Source: Dokdonella_A soli
GTDB lineage: Bacteria; Pseudomonadota; Gammaproteobacteria; Xanthomonadales; Rhodanobacteraceae
Assembly: GCF_039523175.1 (NCBI RefSeq)
Contig: NZ_BAAAEU010000001.1
Location: 418,587-482,586, forward strand
Direction of reading: 5' to 3'
DNA length: 64,000 nt
Shown: positions 1 to 9,137 of the stretch, in pieces
Position numbering within the stretch: the stretch's first letter is position 1
Layout of the letters: each line of letters starts with the position of its first letter
Notes under the pieces: model-generated
Told to the model about the DNA's origin: nothing
Seen by the model: only the letters and a program-made list of their open reading frames with translations
The model's database searches: none
Translations under genes and position numbers: made by a program

Positions 1-38
1 CTTGCGCCGGGCTTTTTCGTTACTGCTGCGAACCGGTC

Positions 39-1127
39 TTAGTGACCCTGGTTCTCGACCTTCAGCTCGGTGCGGCGATTGCGCGCACGGCCTTCCTTGG
101 TCGCGTTCGTGTCGATCGGCTGCGTCTTGCCGAAACCCTTGACGCCGACGATCTGGCTCTGGCTGACGCCATGCGCGATCAGGTAGTCGTTCACGATCTG
201 CGCACGACGCTCGGACAGCTTCTGGTTGTACGCGTCGCCACCGATCGCGTCGGTATGGCCGTCGAGCTCAACCTTGACTTCCGGCTGACGCTTCAGCACG
301 TCGACCGCCTGGTCGAGGATCGCGATCGAATCAGCCGTCGGAACCTGCAGAGTCGGCTCGATGTGCTTCTCGCCGTGCTTCGGACGATCGAACTTGAAGT
401 TGACGCCGCGCAGGTCGATGACGACGTTGTGCGGAGCCGGCTCTTCAACCGGCGGCGGCGGCGGCGGCGGCGGAGCAACCGGCTTTTCAGCCGGGGCCGG
501 CGCAGCATGGCCACCGAAGTTGTAGACCAGGCCTACGCTGACGATGCCGTCGGTGTAACCGCCCTTGTGCGAGATGCTGTAGCCGAGCGCATCGGAGAGC
601 TGGCCACGCGTGTTGTTGTCTTTGTCGTAACGCGCGGCGATTTCACCACGCAGCGCCATACGCTCGTTCAGGTTGTACTGGATACCGCCGCCGACCGTGA
701 CCATCGGGTCCCAGCCGTTCTCGTGGTAACCCTTGGCATGGAGCAGGAAGCCCGAGTACGCGGCATGACGCAGCGCGCCAACGCCGCCCATCACGTACGG
801 ACGCCACTGCGCGCCCTCGTCGCCGAAGAACCAGCGGCCGGACACGCCGAGACCGACGCTTTCCCACTCGTGGTTCGGGCGCCAGGAGCTGTCCTTGAAG
901 CTCGCGTTGTTCATCGTGTATTCGAAATCGACAGCGAGGTGCGGGTTGACCCACACGCCGACGCCGATGCCACCCCAAACGGACGCGTCCGTCTTGCGGT
1001 TGCTGTCTGGGATATCCGCACCGATGCGCGGAGCGATGTACCAATTGCCGAAATCCTGCGCGCTGGCGGCGGCGCTGCCACCGATGAGCGCCAAGGCGAT
1101 GAGCGCACTTAGGGCATTACGTTTCAT
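39..1127 (-). CDS. OmpA family outer-membrane porin with peptidoglycan-binding domain
   Basis: This 362-residue protein has a Sec signal peptide ending near SAAASAQ. An eight-strand OmpA-type barrel region follows (about residues 25-205, with the repeated pattern of aromatic and glycine residues such as GGIGVGVW). Next comes a proline-rich hinge (APPPPPPPP, about 215-230) and a C-terminal OmpA/MotB-like domain with LDGHTDAIG and the downstream NRRTELKVE. The barrel should sit in the outer membrane while the C-terminal domain holds peptidoglycan in the periplasm. A good ribosome site (AGGAG, 7 bases upstream) supports the start. Just past the stop codon the complement carries AAAAAGCCCGGCGC, which may be half of a terminator cut by the window edge. 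The family assignment is firm; any porin specificity is unknown. Confidence 0.95.
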   Translation of the reverse strand: MKRNALSALIALALIGGSAAASAQDFGNWYIAPRIGADIPDSNRKTDASVWGGIGVGVWVNPHLAVDFEYTMNNASFKDSSWRPNHEWESVGLGVSGRWFFGDEGAQWRPYVMGGVGALRHAAYSGFLLHAKGYHENGWDPMVTVGGGIQYNLNERMALRGEIAARYDKDNNTRGQLSDALGYSISHKGGYTDGIVSVGLVYNFGGHAAPAPAEKPVAPPPPPPPPVEEPAPHNVVIDLRGVNFKFDRPKHGEKHIEPTLQVPTADSIAILDQAVDVLKRQPEVKVELDGHTDAIGGDAYNQKLSERRAQIVNDYLIAHGVSQSQIVGVKGFGKTQPIDTNATKEGRARNRRTELKVENQGH

Positions 1128-1335
1128 TCAGAGTCTCCTCTCTCGTTTTGGTATTTCACGCGTCCGCCCAGCCGTACGCAGGACGCCTACAACCGTTTCT
1201 ATTCTACGTCGGAATGACGTCGAGGAAACGTGTATTTAACACTTTACCACGGCTTCAGGGCTGCGGCGGAAGTGTAGCCACAACGCCATCGATCAGCTAC
1301 CACTATGTGAAGATGCCGTTAAGGTTGAGGTCAGT

Positions 1336-2784
1336 TCAAGTTGTGAACAAATCCATGAAATGGTGGACGGGCATCGTATCGAGCGCCTCGGCCCGACGGC
1401 TGGCCTCGACGATCGTTTGCACCCGATGCGCCGGCAAATGCCCCGCCAACGCCATTTCGAACTTGCGCAGCAGTACAGGAATACCCTCGGCGCGGCGCTT
1501 GCGATGGCCGATCGGATAATCGATCGAGACCTTGTCGGTCGAGCTGCCGTCCTTGAAGAACACCTGCACCGAATTGCCGATGTAGCGCTTGTCCGGGTCA
1601 AAGTAATCTTTCGTGAATTGCGGATTTTCGACAACCGTCATCCGCTCGCGCAGGGCGTCGATGCGCGGATCGGCAGCAACCGTGTCGGTGTAATCGTCGG
1701 CGCTCAGGCGACCGAAAATCAGCGGCACCGCCACCATGTACTGGATACAGTGGTCGCGATCGGCGTAATTCGCGAGCGGGCCGGTCTTGTCGATGATGCG
1801 CATGCCAGCTTCCTGGGTCTCGATCACGATCTTCTCGATCCGGTCGAGCTTGCCGGCCACCTGCGGATGCAGCTGCATCGCGCACTCGACCGCGGTCTGC
1901 GCGTGGAATTCGGCCGGGTAGCTGATCTTGAAAAGGACATTTTCCATCACGTAGCTGCCGAACGGCCGCTCGAACTCGAACGCCTTGCCCTTGAACGCGA
2001 CATCGTAGAAGCCCCAGGTCTTCGCCGACAGCGCGGACGGATAGCCGACGCAACCCTTGACCGCATTCAGCGCGTGCGTGACCGCGCGGCGGCAGGCGTC
2101 GCCCGCCGCCCAGCTCTTGCGCGGACCGGTGTTCGGCGCGTGGCGGTAGGTGCGCAGCACGCCGTTGTCGATCCAGCTGTGACTGACCGCGTTGATGATT
2201 TCCTCCTTGCCGCCGCCGAGCATCTGCGTCGTCACGGCAGTCGAGGCCAGACGGACCAGGATCACATGGTCGAGGCCGACGCGGTTGAACGAGTTCTTCA
2301 ACGCGTAGCAGCCCTGGATTTCGTGCGCCTTGATCGCAAATCCGAGCACGTCACGCACGGTCAGCGGTTTGCCGCCTTCACGCTCGGCCTTGCGCGACAG
2401 GTAGTCCGCGACGGCGAGGATTGCGCCGAGATTGTCCGACGGATGGCCCCACTCCGCGGCGAGCCAGGTGTCGTTGAAGTCCAGCCAGCGCACTTGCACG
2501 CCGATGTTGTAGGCGGCCTGCACCGGATCGAGTTCGAAGCTCGTGCCCGGCACCTTCGCGCCACCCGGCAGCGTTGCGCCCGGCACCAGCGGCCCGAGAT
2601 GCTTCACGCATTCGGGAAATTTCATCGCCAGCATCGCGCAGGCCAGCGAGTCGAGCAGCATGTAGCGCGCGGTGTCGTAGGCTTCCTTCGACGCGATCGG
2701 GTAGTCGGCGACGTAATTGGCGATGTCGACCATCGGCTGGTCGGGCTGCGGCCGGACGGCCGAGCGGATATCGGAGTGGCTCAT
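1336..2784 (-). CDS. prpD: 2-methylcitrate dehydratase PrpD
   Basis: PrpD dehydrates 2-methylcitrate to 2-methylaconitate in the cytoplasmic methylcitrate cycle that oxidises propionyl-CoA; it needs no metal cluster. The 482-residue product has the usual MmgE/PrpD length and family features such as the N-terminal helical domain with DSLACAMLAMKFPEC, the WLDFNDTWLAAEWGHPSDN segment and the C-terminal lid region. The reading frame is open for 127 codons upstream, but the start at MSHSDIRSAV is chosen because GAGGGAAG lies just before it and the upstream part is a palindromic repeat. It lies downstream of prpF and acnD on the same strand, although a 396-base repeat-containing gap separates it from prpF. 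With AcnD and PrpF present, the cell has two routes for this dehydration. Confidence 0.95.
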   Translation of the reverse strand: MSHSDIRSAVRPQPDQPMVDIANYVADYPIASKEAYDTARYMLLDSLACAMLAMKFPECVKHLGPLVPGATLPGGAKVPGTSFELDPVQAAYNIGVQVRWLDFNDTWLAAEWGHPSDNLGAILAVADYLSRKAEREGGKPLTVRDVLGFAIKAHEIQGCYALKNSFNRVGLDHVILVRLASTAVTTQMLGGGKEEIINAVSHSWIDNGVLRTYRHAPNTGPRKSWAAGDACRRAVTHALNAVKGCVGYPSALSAKTWGFYDVAFKGKAFEFERPFGSYVMENVLFKISYPAEFHAQTAVECAMQLHPQVAGKLDRIEKIVIETQEAGMRIIDKTGPLANYADRDHCIQYMVAVPLIFGRLSADDYTDTVAADPRIDALRERMTVVENPQFTKDYFDPDKRYIGNSVQVFFKDGSSTDKVSIDYPIGHRKRRAEGIPVLLRKFEMALAGHLPAHRVQTIVEASRRAEALDTMPVHHFMDLFTT

Positions 2785-2950
2785 CGGACTTCCCTCGCGC
2801 CGCAGCGCATGGCGATGCCGGTCTGGCAATCCTCGCACAGCATTTGGCATCGCGGTGTGCCCGTATCCAACCCCGGCCGCGGGATCGTTCCCACACTGCA
2901 CACTGAGCAGGGATAGCCGCGGCCGATTTTCACGGCTCGCCGCTTTTGCC

Positions 2951-2987
2951 CCCTCTCCCCCAACGGCTGCTTCGTTGGGGGAGAGGG
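2951..2987. repeat. Palindromic repeat, CCCTCTCCC type, copy 1
   Basis: The arms CCCTCTCCCCCAACG (2951-2965) and CGTTGGGGGAGAGGG (2973-2987) form a perfect 15-bp stem with a 7-base loop. It lies between prpF and prpD. A closely related shorter copy is at 3128-3159 and a variant at 27045-27070, so this is a dispersed intergenic repeat and not a one-off terminator. No T-run follows on either strand. Confidence 0.85.
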
Positions 2988-3127
2988 CTGGGGTGAGGGG
3001 GCGAGGCTGCATGCGGAGCGAGCCGCCGCAAGATGCCATGGCGGCCATCGAATCGAAACGTGTTCGCGCGGGCTTTGCCGCGAACATCGCGGTCTCGCAC
3101 GGTGTGTGGCCCCGCCCCCTCACCCAA

Positions 3128-3159
3128 CCCTCTCCCCCCAAGCAAGCTCGGGGAGAGGG
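3128..3159. repeat. Palindromic repeat, CCCTCTCCC type, copy 2
   Basis: Arms CCCTCTCCCC (3128-3137) and GGGGAGAGGG (3150-3159) form a 10-bp stem. The copy lies about 20 bases past the prpF stop codon and resembles the larger palindrome at 2951-2987, with similar CACCC/GGGTG flanks. Confidence 0.8.
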
Positions 3160-3180
3160 CTGCAAGCGCCGGCGATCACG

Positions 3181-4365
3181 TCACGCCGGCACTCGTACCA
3201 CGCCTTCCATCAACACACGTGCGCTGCGGCTCATGATCGCCCTGGTCACCGTCCATGCACCGTCAACCTGACGCGCCTCGGCGCCGACGCGCAACGTGCC
3301 CGAAGGATGACCGAAACGCACGGCCTCGCGTTTGCCGCCCCCGGCCGCGAGGTTGACGAGCGTTCCAGGGATCGCGGCGGCGGTGCCGATCGCCACTGCC
3401 GCCGTGCCCATCATCGCGTGGTGCAGCTTGCCCATCGACAGCGCGCGCACGTTGAGATCGATATCCGCCGCACGGATCGCCTTGCCGCTGGAAGCCACGT
3501 AATCGGCCGGCTTGGCAACGAAAGCGACCTTCGGCGTGTGCTGACGCGTCGCCGCTTCGGCAACGTCCTTGATCAGGCCCATCTTGATGGCACCGTGCGC
3601 ACGGATCGTCTCGAACATCGCCAGCGCCTTCGCATCACCGTTGATCGCGTCCTGCAATTCGGTACCGGCGTAGCCGATCGCCTCGGCGTTGATGAAGATC
3701 GTCGGGATGCCCGCATTGATCAACGTCGCCTTCAGCGTGCCGACGCCGGGCACCTCGAGATCGTCGACGAGGCGGCCGGTCGGGAACATCGCCCCTCCGC
3801 CGTCGCCGTCGCCCTCATCGGCCGGGTCGAGGAACTCGAGCTGGACTTCTGCGGCCGGGAACGTCACGCCGTCGAGTTCGAAATCACCGGTCTCCTGCAC
3901 CTCGCCGTTCGTGATCGGCACGTGCGCGACGATCGTCTTGCCGATATTCGCTTGCCAGATGCGTACCGTGGCGACGCCATCCTGCGGAATGCGAGCGGGA
4001 TCGACCAGGCCGCTGGCGATAGCGAACGAACCGACCGCAGCCGACAGGTTGCCGCAGTTGCCGGACCAGTCGACGAACGGCCGGTCGATCGAGACCTGGC
4101 CGAACAGGTAGTCGACATCGTGATCGGCGCGCGTGCTGGGCGCGAGGATGACGGTCTTGCTCGTGCTCGAGGTCGCCCCGCCCATGCCGTCGATCTGCTT
4201 GCCGTACGGGTCGGGGCTGCCGATCACGCGCAGCAGCAGCGCGTCACGCGCCTTTCCCGGCACCTGCGCAGCGGGCGGCAGGTCCTGCAGGCGGAAGAAC
4301 ACGCCTTTGCTGGTGCCACCGCGCATGTAGGTGGCAGGAATTTTGACTTGTGGCAGGTGCTGCAT
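3181..4365 (-). CDS. prpF: 2-methylaconitate cis-trans isomerase PrpF
   Basis: PrpF isomerises the trans-2-methylaconitate made by AcnD into the cis form used for hydration to 2-methylisocitrate. The 394-residue product has the diaminopimelate-epimerase-like fold typical of the PrpF family, with the N-terminal YMRGGTSKGVFF signature, the GGATSSTSKTVI segment and the DWSGNCGNLSAAVG motif that carries the conserved cysteine region. The start MQHLPQVKIPATY is preferred over longer open frames, which run into a REP-like repeat at 4421-4500. It follows acnD at 179 bases on the same strand, the usual acnD-prpF pairing. Confidence is high. Confidence 0.95.
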   Translation of the reverse strand: MQHLPQVKIPATYMRGGTSKGVFFRLQDLPPAAQVPGKARDALLLRVIGSPDPYGKQIDGMGGATSSTSKTVILAPSTRADHDVDYLFGQVSIDRPFVDWSGNCGNLSAAVGSFAIASGLVDPARIPQDGVATVRIWQANIGKTIVAHVPITNGEVQETGDFELDGVTFPAAEVQLEFLDPADEGDGDGGGAMFPTGRLVDDLEVPGVGTLKATLINAGIPTIFINAEAIGYAGTELQDAINGDAKALAMFETIRAHGAIKMGLIKDVAEAATRQHTPKVAFVAKPADYVASSGKAIRAADIDLNVRALSMGKLHHAMMGTAAVAIGTAAAIPGTLVNLAAGGGKREAVRFGHPSGTLRVGAEARQVDGAWTVTRAIMSRSARVLMEGVVRVPA

Positions 4366-4420
4366 CGTGGGAAGTCCTGTTGTTCTGGCTGCGACACGTG
4401 ATCGGAAAACGCCAACCTCT

Positions 4421-4500
4421 TCGTCGTCCCGGCGTACGCTCGGACCCGGTGCCCTTTGCCCCTGCCTGAAGACGCTGGGTCCCGGCATTCGCCGGGACAA
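4421..4500. repeat. REP-like doublet (GTCCCGGC...GCCGGGAC family), copy 1
   Basis: This intergenic element between acnD and prpF holds two inverted units. The first is imperfect (CGTCGTCCCGGC at 4424 onward). The second is a perfect hairpin, GTCCCGGC (4479-4486), loop ATTC, GCCGGGAC (4491-4498). The same arrangement recurs at 18743-18818 and 29224-29330. Confidence 0.75.
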
Positions 4501-4544
4501 CGGGATTGGATTTGGAAGTCCCGCAAACTCCGAACGGAATGGCC

Positions 4545-7154
4545 TCAAGCCGCCTTCGACGACTCCAGGAAATCCTGCGCAAACCTCTGCAGCACGCCGC
4601 CCGCCTCGTAGATCGCCACTTCCTCGGCGGTGTCGAGGCGGCAGGTCACGACGACCTCGACGCGCTCGCCGTCGCGGCGCTGGATGACCAACGTGAGATC
4701 GGCGCGCGGCGTGCGCTCACCAACCACGTCGAAGGTTTCGGTGCCGTCGATGCCGAGCGTCTTGCGGTTCGTGCCGGGCTTGAACTCGAGCGGCAGCACG
4801 CCCATGCCGATCAGATTCGTGCGGTGGATGCGCTCGAAGCCTTCGGCGACGATCGCCTCGACGCCGGCGAGGCGCACGCCCTTGGCCGCCCAGTCGCGCG
4901 AGCTGCCCTGACCGTAGTCGGCGCCGGCGATGATGATCAGCGGCTGCTTGCGCTCCATGTAGGTCTCGATCGCTTCCCACATGCGCGTGACCTGGCCTTC
5001 CGGCTCGATGCGTGCGAGCGAGCCCGGCTTGACCTGGCCGTCGACGACGGCCATTTCATTGATCAGCTTCGGGTTCGCGAACGTCGCCCGCTGCGCCGTC
5101 AAATGATCGCCGCGGTGCGTCGCGTACGAATTGAAGTCCTCTTCGGGCAGGCCCATCTTCGCGAGGTATTCGCCGGCCGCGCTGGTCGGCAGGATCGCGT
5201 TCGACGGCGACAGATGGTCGGTCGTGATGTTGTCGCCGAGCACGGCGAGCGGACGCATGCCCGTGAGCGCGCGCGCGCCGGCCAGCGCGCCTTCCCAGTA
5301 CGGCGGACGGCGGATGTAGGTGCTTTGCGCGCGCCAGTCGTACAGCGGGCTGACCTTCTCGCCGTTGTCGACCGCCAGGGTGAACATCGGCCCGTAGACC
5401 TTGCGGAACTGCTCGGGCTTGACGCTCTGGCGCACGATCGCGTCAATCTCGGCGTCGCTCGGCCAGAGGTCCTTCAGCGTGACCGGCTGGCCGTTCGCAT
5501 CGTGGCCGAGCACATCCTTCTCGATGTCGAAGCGGATCGTGCCGGCGATCGCATAGGCGATCACCAGCGGCGGCGAGGCGAGGAAGGCCTGCTTCGCGTA
5601 AGGGTGGATGCGGCCGTCGAAGTTGCGGTTGCCCGACAGCACGGCGGTCGCATACAGGTCGCGATCGATGATCTCCTGCTGGATCGCCGGATCGAGCGCA
5701 CCGCTCATGCCGTTGCATGTCGTGCAGGCGAACCCGACGATGCCGAAACCGAGCTGCTCGAGTTCCGGCAACAAGCCGGCTTCCTCCAGATACAGCTGCA
5801 CGGCCTTCGAGCCCGGCGCCAACGAGGACTTGACCCACGGCTTGCGCACCAGGCCCTTCGCGTTCGCGTTGCGCGCGAGCAGCGCGGCGGCGATCACGTT
5901 GCGCGGATTGGAGGTGTTCGTGCAGCTGGTGATCGCGGCGATGATGACCGCACCATCGGGCATCAGCCCTTCGGCTTCCTGCGCGCGTGCGGCGTCCAAG
6001 TTGCCGGCGATGCCGCGCGCGGCGAGATCGCTGGTCGGCAAGCGCTTGTGCGGATTCGACGGGCCGGCCATGTTGCGCACGACGCTCGACAGGTCGAATG
6101 TCAGCACGCGCTCGTACCGTGCGCTCTTCAGCGCATCGGCCCACAGTCCGGCTTCCTTCGCATAGGTTTCGACGAGGCGCACCTGCTGCTCGTCGCGGCC
6201 GGTCAGGCGCAGGTAGTCGAGCGTCTGCTGGTCGATCGAGAACATCGCCGCGGTCGCGCCGAATTCCGGCGTCATGTTCGAGATCGTCGCGCGATCGCCG
6301 AGCGTCAACGCGGCCGCGCCTTCGCCGAAGAATTCGAGGTAGGCGCCAACGACCTTCGACTGGCGCAGGAACTCGGTCAGCGCGAGCACGATGTCGGTCG
6401 CGGTGATGCCGGGCGCCGGCTTGCCGGTCAGTTCGACGCCGATAATGTCGGGCAGGCGCATCCACGAGGCCCGCCCGAGCATGACGCTCTCGGCCTCGAG
6501 TCCACCGACGCCGACCGCGATCACGCCGAGCGCGTCGACATGCGGCGTGTGGCTGTCGGTGCCGACGCAGGTGTCCGGATAGGCGACGCCATCCTGCACG
6601 CCGATCACCGGGCTCATCCGCTCCAGATTGATCTGGTGCATGATGCCGTTGCCGGGCGGGATCACATCGACGTTGCGGAACGCCTTCTTGGTCCAGTCGA
6701 TGAAGTGGAAACGATCTTCGTTGCGGCGGTCCTCGATCGCGCGGTTCTTCGTGAACGCATCCGGATCGTAGCCGCCGCACTCGACCGCGAGCGAGTGATC
6801 GACGATCAACTGGGTCGGCACGACCGGGTTGATCTGCGCTGGATCGCCGCCCTTGTCGGCAATCGCATCGCGCAGACCGGCAAGGTCGACCAGCGCGGTC
6901 TGGCCGAGGATGTCATGGCACACGACACGTGCCGGAAACCACGGGAAATCGAGGTCGCGTCTGCGCTCGATCAACTGCGACAAGTAATCGTTGAGCCGCG
7001 CGGGCTCGGCGCGGCGCACGAGGTTCTCGGCATGCACGCGCGAGGTGTACGGCAGCGCGTCCCACGCGCCGGGCTGGATCGCATCGACGGCGGCACGCGC
7101 GTCGAAATAGTCGAGCGAGATGCCCGGCAGCGGTTTGCGGTAGTCGGTGTTCAT
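4545..7154 (-). CDS. acnD: 2-methylcitrate dehydratase, Fe/S-dependent (AcnD)
   Basis: AcnD is an aconitase-family [4Fe-4S] enzyme that dehydrates 2-methylcitrate to trans-2-methylaconitate, which PrpF then isomerises. The 869-residue length matches AcnD and is a little shorter than AcnA. Visible cluster ligands are the cysteine in TSCTNTSNP and the pair in ACTTCNGMSG. The C-terminal swivel domain contains GADYGQGSSRDWAAKG, with the conserved serine/arginine of aconitases. The neighbouring prpF decides the call in favour of AcnD over a housekeeping aconitase. It is the first gene of the acnD-prpF-prpD minus-strand block. Confidence 0.94.
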   Translation of the reverse strand: MNTDYRKPLPGISLDYFDARAAVDAIQPGAWDALPYTSRVHAENLVRRAEPARLNDYLSQLIERRRDLDFPWFPARVVCHDILGQTALVDLAGLRDAIADKGGDPAQINPVVPTQLIVDHSLAVECGGYDPDAFTKNRAIEDRRNEDRFHFIDWTKKAFRNVDVIPPGNGIMHQINLERMSPVIGVQDGVAYPDTCVGTDSHTPHVDALGVIAVGVGGLEAESVMLGRASWMRLPDIIGVELTGKPAPGITATDIVLALTEFLRQSKVVGAYLEFFGEGAAALTLGDRATISNMTPEFGATAAMFSIDQQTLDYLRLTGRDEQQVRLVETYAKEAGLWADALKSARYERVLTFDLSSVVRNMAGPSNPHKRLPTSDLAARGIAGNLDAARAQEAEGLMPDGAVIIAAITSCTNTSNPRNVIAAALLARNANAKGLVRKPWVKSSLAPGSKAVQLYLEEAGLLPELEQLGFGIVGFACTTCNGMSGALDPAIQQEIIDRDLYATAVLSGNRNFDGRIHPYAKQAFLASPPLVIAYAIAGTIRFDIEKDVLGHDANGQPVTLKDLWPSDAEIDAIVRQSVKPEQFRKVYGPMFTLAVDNGEKVSPLYDWRAQSTYIRRPPYWEGALAGARALTGMRPLAVLGDNITTDHLSPSNAILPTSAAGEYLAKMGLPEEDFNSYATHRGDHLTAQRATFANPKLINEMAVVDGQVKPGSLARIEPEGQVTRMWEAIETYMERKQPLIIIAGADYGQGSSRDWAAKGVRLAGVEAIVAEGFERIHRTNLIGMGVLPLEFKPGTNRKTLGIDGTETFDVVGERTPRADLTLVIQRRDGERVEVVVTCRLDTAEEVAIYEAGGVLQRFAQDFLESSKAA

Positions 7155-7327
7155 GGCTGTGGTCGGAAAGGAAGCACGCGGCAGGCGCGATCAGGGAACC
7201 GAGCCGGGTCACGGCGGGATTCCGTTGCGGAGAGAGAGACAGGCGCGGCCGTGGTCGCCGCAGGGCCGCTCATTTTGCCAGATTCGCCCACCGCACGATC
7301 GGCTCGCCGCGGGAAACCCGTCCGGAA

Positions 7328-8017
7328 TCAGTTCCGGTGTCGCCGCAACTCGAGCAGGATCGCCTCGAGCGTCTCGGCATTGCGCCGCGCAAGATCCAGC
7401 GATTCGCGCATCGCCGCGGCCTGCGCATCGCGCAACTGCCCCGCGCGTTCGATGTTCTCGCGCCCCATGCGATTGACCTCGCCCGATTCGGCCAGCAAGC
7501 CGCGCGCCTTGCGGAATTGGCGCGCGGTCATCCAAAACACCATCGCGAGCAAGGCGACGAGCAGAACGATGACCGCGTTGTCCCGCAGCCATGCACCGAT
7601 TCCGCTCGGCGCATGGTCGCTGTAGCGAGCGGACGACCATTCCGCCATCGACGACCACGCTTGCTTGTCTCTGTCGAACACAAAATTCTGCCGTTCGGCC
7701 TTCCAGCTCATCAGGCCCATCGATTTGCCTTGTTCAGCAGACAGATCAGCGAGTTCGAAGTCGACCGTGCCGTTCGCCAGCATCGCCGCATCGACCTGTG
7801 CGAGACGCGCGTCCTCGTGCACGATCGCGGTCAGTACGCGCACATGGCCGTCATAACCCAGCGCTTCGCTCTTGAAGTGGTAACTGCCGTCAGGCAACGC
7901 ATCCAGCGGACCATCGCGGCGCAGCTCGGTTTCCCAAGCGCGGATCAGGCCCGCCCGATCGGGCGCAGCGCACGCCAGCGCAGGCAGCAACAGGATCAGA
8001 AACAGGATTCCGCGCAT
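7328..8017 (-). CDS. Membrane-anchored protein with cytoplasmic coiled coil, function unknown
   Basis: I do not recognise this 229-residue protein. It has a signal-peptide-like N terminus (MRGILFLILLLPALACA), a region of about 115 residues expected to be periplasmic, one strong transmembrane helix (IVLLVALLAMVFW, about residues 140-160), and a charged, probably coiled-coil C-terminal tail of about 65 residues rich in Glu, Arg and Ala. The start is fixed by GGAGGA 3 bases upstream of the ATG; a longer open frame has no such site. It stands alone between acnD and a LysR gene on the same strand. The topology could suit a signalling or scaffold role, but that is speculation. Confidence 0.8.
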   Translation of the reverse strand: MRGILFLILLLPALACAAPDRAGLIRAWETELRRDGPLDALPDGSYHFKSEALGYDGHVRVLTAIVHEDARLAQVDAAMLANGTVDFELADLSAEQGKSMGLMSWKAERQNFVFDRDKQAWSSMAEWSSARYSDHAPSGIGAWLRDNAVIVLLVALLAMVFWMTARQFRKARGLLAESGEVNRMGRENIERAGQLRDAQAAAMRESLDLARRNAETLEAILLELRRHRN

Positions 8018-8111
8018 GCTTCCTCCACTTCGATGCTCGACCGGAGCATAGCTCAGGCCTGCGATGCGGCGACAACGCGACACGATGTGCATTCGCCGCA
8101 CGCTGTGCGGC

Positions 8112-9038
8112 TCAATCGTGCGGCGCGAGATCGCGCTCCCACGGCGGAACATCGCCGAATTTCTCTGCAAGAAAATCCACGAACGCGCGTACCCGCAGCG
8201 GCACCAGCCGGCGCTGCGGCATGACCGCATGGATCGCCGACTCGGGAATCTGCCACTCCGGCAGCACGTGCCTGAGGCGGCCGCTGCGCAAGTCCTCCCA
8301 GACGTGCCAAGTCGAATGCAGCGCGATGCCGAGCCCGGCAACGGCCGCGTCGCGCAGCACCTCGCCGTAGTTGCATTCAAAGCGGCCCGTGACGCGCACG
8401 CTGGTTTCGCGGCCGGCCGCGTCCAGCATGCGCCAGAGGTCCTGGCGTCCCTGCCGGCCGGTCAGGATCACGCAGTCGTGCGCGGCGAGATCGGCCGGAG
8501 CCGCCGGTGCACCGCGCCGCGCGAGATAGTCCGGCGATGCGCACAGCACGCGGCGGTTGGTCGCGATCCGGCGCGCGACCAGGTTCGAATCGTCGAGCGC
8601 GCCGATACGGATCGCGAGGTCATAACCCGCGCCGACCAGATCCTGCAGGCGGTCATCGAGATCCACGCTGATCCTGACCTTCGGATAGCGCGAGAGAAAT
8701 TCCGGCAGCAGCGGCGACAGGTATTGCCTGCCGAACGACGCCGATGCGGTCATGCGCAAGGTGCCGCTCGCTTGCTCGCCGGCTTGGCGCAGGTCGGTGG
8801 TCAGCGCCTCCAGATCCTCGACCAGTACGCGGCCGCGTTCCGCCAGCGCGGCGCCCTCCGGGGTCGCGTGCAGGCGGCGCGTGGTCCGATGCAGCAGGCG
8901 CACGCCGAGCTGCTGCTCCAGCCGCTTCAGCCGCTGGCTGGCGACCGCGACCGACAGATCGAAGCTGCGCGCCGCTGCGCTGATCGAACCGAGATCGAGC
9001 ACGCGCAGGAACAGGCTGATGTCACCGATCCGATCCAT
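8112..9038 (-). CDS. LysR-family transcriptional regulator
   Basis: The product has 308 residues, standard for LysR regulators. The N-terminal winged helix-turn-helix is clear (residues about 2-60, with SISAAARSFDLSVAVASQRL as the core and LGVRLLHRTTRRLHAT as the wing). The C-terminal part is a periplasmic-binding-protein-like effector domain containing the typical ISVDLDDRLQDLVGAGYDLAIRIG-like stretch. It is transcribed away from an MFS transporter with a 99-base AT-rich intergenic region between them. Such divergent pairs usually mean that the regulator controls the transporter. The subfamily looks like the DsdC/CrgA-type group; the effector is unknown. Confidence 0.93.
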   Translation of the reverse strand: MDRIGDISLFLRVLDLGSISAAARSFDLSVAVASQRLKRLEQQLGVRLLHRTTRRLHATPEGAALAERGRVLVEDLEALTTDLRQAGEQASGTLRMTASASFGRQYLSPLLPEFLSRYPKVRISVDLDDRLQDLVGAGYDLAIRIGALDDSNLVARRIATNRRVLCASPDYLARRGAPAAPADLAAHDCVILTGRQGRQDLWRMLDAAGRETSVRVTGRFECNYGEVLRDAAVAGLGIALHSTWHVWEDLRSGRLRHVLPEWQIPESAIHAVMPQRRLVPLRVRAFVDFLAEKFGDVPPWERDLAPHD

Positions 9039-9137
9039 CACTATCAATAAATTACTGAAACTGATTGCTGATAATGGCGGTTTTTCAATAATCTGCAAGC
9101 GCTCAGGCTATGCCGTCTTCTTTGATCCGGCGCGCCC
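9039..9137. promoter_or_regulatory. Divergent LysR/MFS control region
   Basis: This 99-base region is markedly AT-rich compared with its surroundings at the LysR end (TCAATAAATTACTG, GGTTTTTCAATAATC). It must hold the promoters of both genes and very probably the LysR binding site. I cannot pick out a single unambiguous T-N11-A operator. Neither gene has a strong Shine-Dalgarno sequence. Confidence 0.5.

Larger units (their letters stand above)
2785..3180. other. Intergenic region with palindromic repeats between prpF and prpD
   Basis: This gap of almost 400 bases contains two copies of a C-rich palindrome (2951-2987 and 3128-3159), listed separately, and no convincing gene. Reading frames remain open on both strands only because of the high GC content. 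The hairpins could lower expression of prpD relative to the upstream acnD and prpF, or stabilise the upstream message; this is inference. Confidence 0.6.

Noticed and set aside
2785..3165. A longer N terminus for prpD
   Set aside because: The extra 127 codons run through palindromic repeats and match nothing; the internal ATG has a good ribosome site and the conserved N terminus.
4506..7625. A 1039-codon open frame on the + strand opposite acnD
   Set aside because: The high GC content leaves the antisense frames open. Its translation is rich in Arg, Asp and Val without any motif, and the minus strand encodes a clear aconitase-family protein.
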